From: Paenibacillus sp. HWE-109
Lineage (GTDB): Bacteria > Bacillota > Bacilli > Paenibacillales > NBRC-103111
Reading direction: 5' to 3'
Assembly: GCF_022163125.1 (NCBI RefSeq)
Contig: NZ_CP091881.1
Coordinates: 2,418,001 to 2,482,000, forward strand
Length of the DNA: 64,000 nucleotides
The first letter of the stretch is position 1. Each line of letters begins with the position of its first letter. Of the stretch, positions 61,769-64,000 are shown in pieces. Both the position numbers and the translations under genes were made by a program. The notes beneath the pieces are model-generated. The model saw only the letters and a list, made by a program, of their open reading frames with translations, was not told the DNA's origin and did no database searches.

Positions 61769-62827
61769 TTAGAAGTGTATTTCTTTTCCTTGCTCGCTTG
61801 ATTCATAAATGCCGCAAAGAATTTTCATCATCTCGACGCCATCTTCAACGGGCGAAAGCGTTGCTTTCTTTCCTTGGCAAACTTCAATGAAATAGTTGAT
61901 TTCTTGCTGGAAACCGGCAACAAAGTCGAAGGACAAGTTATTGATTTGAGGCGTAAGATTCAAAATCGTGTCGTATTTTTCCGTAATAATAGCTAATTCC
62001 GGTTCCAGTTCGGCACCGCCGTTTTCACCATAAAGCTTAACAGTCAGCTCATCTTCCTTCGCATGAAGCGTGAAACTGACGTCTACGAGCAGGGAGGCCC
62101 CATTCTCGAAACGGATCAAGGCGTTCGCCAAATCTTCCACCGTATTGTGGGTAGCATCATAGTCAGCCGCTTTGTAAAAAGCGAGATTTTTGACATTAGC
62201 CCGATTGCCAAGTTTTTTGTACGTATTGCCGGATACTGACTTTACTTTCGGTTTCCCCATTAAATACCAGCACAAATCGATCACATGTACGCCGACATCG
62301 ATCAGAGGACCGCCGCCGGAGCGCTCGATATCCGAAAACCAACCACCAGGGTTGCCTAGACGGCGAATACACGAAGCTTTGGCATAGTAAATATCGCCAA
62401 GCTCCCCGTTATCCAAGAAGGATTTCACGATGCTGGTGTTCGATGCGTACCGCCTTACGAAGCCAACCTGAAGGGTTTTTCCTGAACGACGGACAGCCTG
62501 TTCGACAGCGAGTGCCTCTTCCACGGTTTTGCAAAGCGGCTTTTCGGTGAGCACATTTTTCCCGGCTTCAAGCGCCGCAATGGAGATAGGGGCATGACTG
62601 TTATTCCAAGTACAGATACTTACGGCATCTATGCTCGCATCAGCCAATAGTGTTTTGTAGTCTGTAAAAACATGAGGAATGCCGTATTTCTCTGCTTTGG
62701 CTTGCGCCCGTTCTTCGTTCAGATCGCAGATCGCGTAAAGCTCGGCGTCCGGGTTGTTTTGATATGATTTCAAATGCATTTCAGATATGGAACCTGCGCC
62801 GATGACGGCAATGCGTTGTTTGCTCAT
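61769..62827 (-). CDS. Gfo/Idh/MocA family NAD(P)-dependent dehydrogenase
   Basis: 352 aa. N-terminal RIAVIGAGSISEMHLKSYQ cofactor loop, LTEKPLCKTVEEAL with the conserved EKP lysine (~97), and the sugar-binding site GGPLIDVGVHVIDLCWYLMG with the family Asp and His (~172-180). Likely oxidises or epimerises a sugar or cyclitol released by the neighbouring glycosidase (inference). The gap to the glycosidase gene is only 2 nt, so the two are in one operon. AAGGGG precedes the start. Confidence 0.93.
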   Translation of the reverse strand: MSKQRIAVIGAGSISEMHLKSYQNNPDAELYAICDLNEERAQAKAEKYGIPHVFTDYKTLLADASIDAVSICTWNNSHAPISIAALEAGKNVLTEKPLCKTVEEALAVEQAVRRSGKTLQVGFVRRYASNTSIVKSFLDNGELGDIYYAKASCIRRLGNPGGWFSDIERSGGGPLIDVGVHVIDLCWYLMGKPKVKSVSGNTYKKLGNRANVKNLAFYKAADYDATHNTVEDLANALIRFENGASLLVDVSFTLHAKEDELTVKLYGENGGAELEPELAIITEKYDTILNLTPQINNLSFDFVAGFQQEINYFIEVCQGKKATLSPVEDGVEMMKILCGIYESSEQGKEIHF

Positions 62828-62858
62828 TAGTGAATAACCCCTTATTCAGTAGAATGTA

Positions 62859-64000
62859 TTAAACGGAATGAATGGAAGGCCAAGTAAGTTCGATCCCATC
62901 GTTCGTGAGCTTTCGCTGGAATTCGCGAAGTTCTGGTTGTTGATTGCGAACTTCACGGGGAAGCAAGCCGCGGTCTATACAATGACTTGCGAGATACCCA
63001 GCGGCTTCACCAATATTCCATTCGACGGGATGGAGTCGATAGCAGCCGTTCGTGATATGGGTGACTCCCAAATTTTTGCACGCAGGCAGCAGGTTATTGA
63101 TTCGTACCGGAATCAAGCTGCCGAGCGGAATTTGAAATGGCAGGGAAGAGATATCGATGTAGTGGCGATTGCCGGTACTGGGATGAAGGTCAATGCGGTA
63201 GCATCCGATGCCGACGGAGTCATCGAACGTCTCCGCTTTCCCGTCAGGCCGACAAGCTGCGCTTACATGTTGTTCAAGCACAGTAAATTCTGCTTTAATG
63301 CGGCGTGATTCCCGAATGTAAGGGTACATAGCCAGGCCGTCTTCAGTGCCAACAACATCTTTGCGAAGACGCAGTCCCGGGTACCCGTGTCCGCCATCTG
63401 GCCGAGGCGCCTCGGTTTGCAGCCAGTAGAGTAGCGAGAGGCTTAGCTGTTTGGCATCCCAAAGATGCTGCTCTCTTTCACTTTCGCTGACGTCAATGAC
63501 AGAACCTATCCAATAATCGTTCTGAGGCCAGTTGACGAGTGTTATACTCCCCGGATAGAAGCCCTTCTCGAAGTTCGCAGCATCAATGATACGCCGATAG
63601 TAGAAGAGCGAGTATCTTTCCGTGCCTTCAAAAAGTTCATAATTAACGGCTTCCAGTGTATGAGGGCGAACACCGGTCCAGCTTAACAAGCGATCGGGCC
63701 AGAAATCCGCCTTATACGCCCGCCAGAAGTCATAGCGCTCAGGCCGTTCGATCGTGTGATCTTCGCCTTCGACATAATCCATGGCGAAACAATGGGTAAA
63801 ACCCTGCATGTCCTGCGGAAGTGCCGCTCCTTCGACGGCATGGGGTTCGCCGGTTTGGCTGAACGATTCGGCACCGGTCACATATTCCGCTCCAGCAAGC
63901 GGCAGAACATCCCCGCACTCCGTCGCATCGAGGAAATACGCGGCGGTTAGCGTTACGAGTTCATCCGTCAGCAGATTGCGAACGATGACTTGGCGGATGT
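62859..64000 (-). CDS. FAD-dependent oxidoreductase (FAD_oxidored family), C-terminal part, 5' end outside window
   Basis: The frame is open to the window edge. The first residues seen include YFLDATECGDVLPLAGAEYV, the characteristic DATECGDV motif of FAD-dependent oxidoreductases found with glycan-degrading operons. About 380 codons are present (usual length ~430-600), ending ELTWPSIHSV. The C-terminal part has PLGSLIPVRINNLLPACKNLGVTHITNGCYRLHPVEWNIGEAAG, the second FAD-contact region. Electron donor and substrate unknown. Upstream of, and co-directional with, the dehydrogenase gene. A GTG at 63881 is internal. Confidence 0.9.
   Translation of the reverse strand, partial: IRQVIVRNLLTDELVTLTAAYFLDATECGDVLPLAGAEYVTGAESFSQTGEPHAVEGAALPQDMQGFTHCFAMDYVEGEDHTIERPERYDFWRAYKADFWPDRLLSWTGVRPHTLEAVNYELFEGTERYSLFYYRRIIDAANFEKGFYPGSITLVNWPQNDYWIGSVIDVSESEREQHLWDAKQLSLSLLYWLQTEAPRPDGGHGYPGLRLRKDVVGTEDGLAMYPYIRESRRIKAEFTVLEQHVSAACRPDGKAETFDDSVGIGCYRIDLHPSTGNRHYIDISSLPFQIPLGSLIPVRINNLLPACKNLGVTHITNGCYRLHPVEWNIGEAAGYLASHCIDRGLLPREVRNQQPELREFQRKLTNDGIELTWPSIHSV

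Overview
The window reads as a chromosomal segment of a Paenibacillus-like Gram-positive bacterium (Bacillales, Paenibacillaceae). The support is: strong GGAGG-type ribosome binding sites, a T-box leader on thrS, a YjcZ-type sporulation micro-protein, an XpaC/TelA pair, LplB/YtcP-type sugar permeases with a YesN-type response regulator, and moderate GC content. No tRNA, rRNA, CRISPR array or complete insertion sequence was seen.

Region 1 (1-18.8 kb) is an exopolysaccharide locus on the + strand. It holds the end of galU, a priming sugar transferase, six further glycosyltransferases (two GT2, three GT4 and one WecG/TagA type), two O-antigen-ligase/polymerase-like membrane proteins, a flippase, UDP-glucose dehydrogenase and mannose-1-phosphate guanylyltransferase. 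The predicted polymer draws on UDP-glucose, UDP-glucuronate and GDP-mannose. Two exported hydrolases close the locus: a GH26 mannanase with a PA14 domain, and a large membrane-anchored glycosidase-like protein with a discoidin domain.

Region 2 (18.9-29.2 kb) is mixed housekeeping and accessory: XpaC/TelA, a VOC protein, a transglutaminase-like protein, rpiA with a small membrane protein, an AraC regulator that seems to lack an ordinary start codon, a ferritin-like protein of unknown role, a diguanylate cyclase, a soluble GAF/PAS histidine kinase and a 37-residue YjcZ protein.

Region 3 (29.3-35.2 kb) holds a five-gene, partly overlapping operon of the STM4015-STM4014-STM4013-STM4012-STM4011 type: a leucine-rich-repeat protein, an ATP-grasp enzyme, a sulfatase-superfamily hydrolase and two radical SAM enzymes. 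A methyltransferase faces it. As far as I know the pathway product is unknown, and this is the strongest candidate for an undescribed system.

Region 4 (35.3-39.3 kb) holds thrS under a T-box, a GNAT acetyltransferase and a sugar isomerase-like TIM barrel.

Region 5 (39.3-50.1 kb) has two paralogous operons around a MarR gene. The first encodes a sulfonate/nitrate-type ABC ATPase, two permeases, a flavoprotein and a two-cluster ferredoxin. The second encodes a second flavoprotein-ferredoxin pair, the substrate-binding lipoprotein, a nitroreductase and an MFS exporter. Both promoters share an operator-like element. Both leaders carry a matching 18-nt motif that runs into an intrinsic terminator. 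This looks like a coordinately attenuated organosulfur or related uptake and redox system.

Region 6 (50.2-64 kb) holds a nicotianamine-synthase-like gene, an orphan YesN regulator, a sugar ABC importer with a dehydrogenase-like gene, and a facing minus-strand operon (GHL10-type glycosidase with two BIG2 domains, Gfo/Idh/MocA dehydrogenase, FAD oxidoreductase). Between them lie 1.3 kb of gene-free, repeat-rich DNA: interspersed repeats, a 17-bp tandem array that ends inside a hairpin, and an IS91-type transposase remnant. Related interspersed repeats also occur near 25.3 kb and 39.6 kb.
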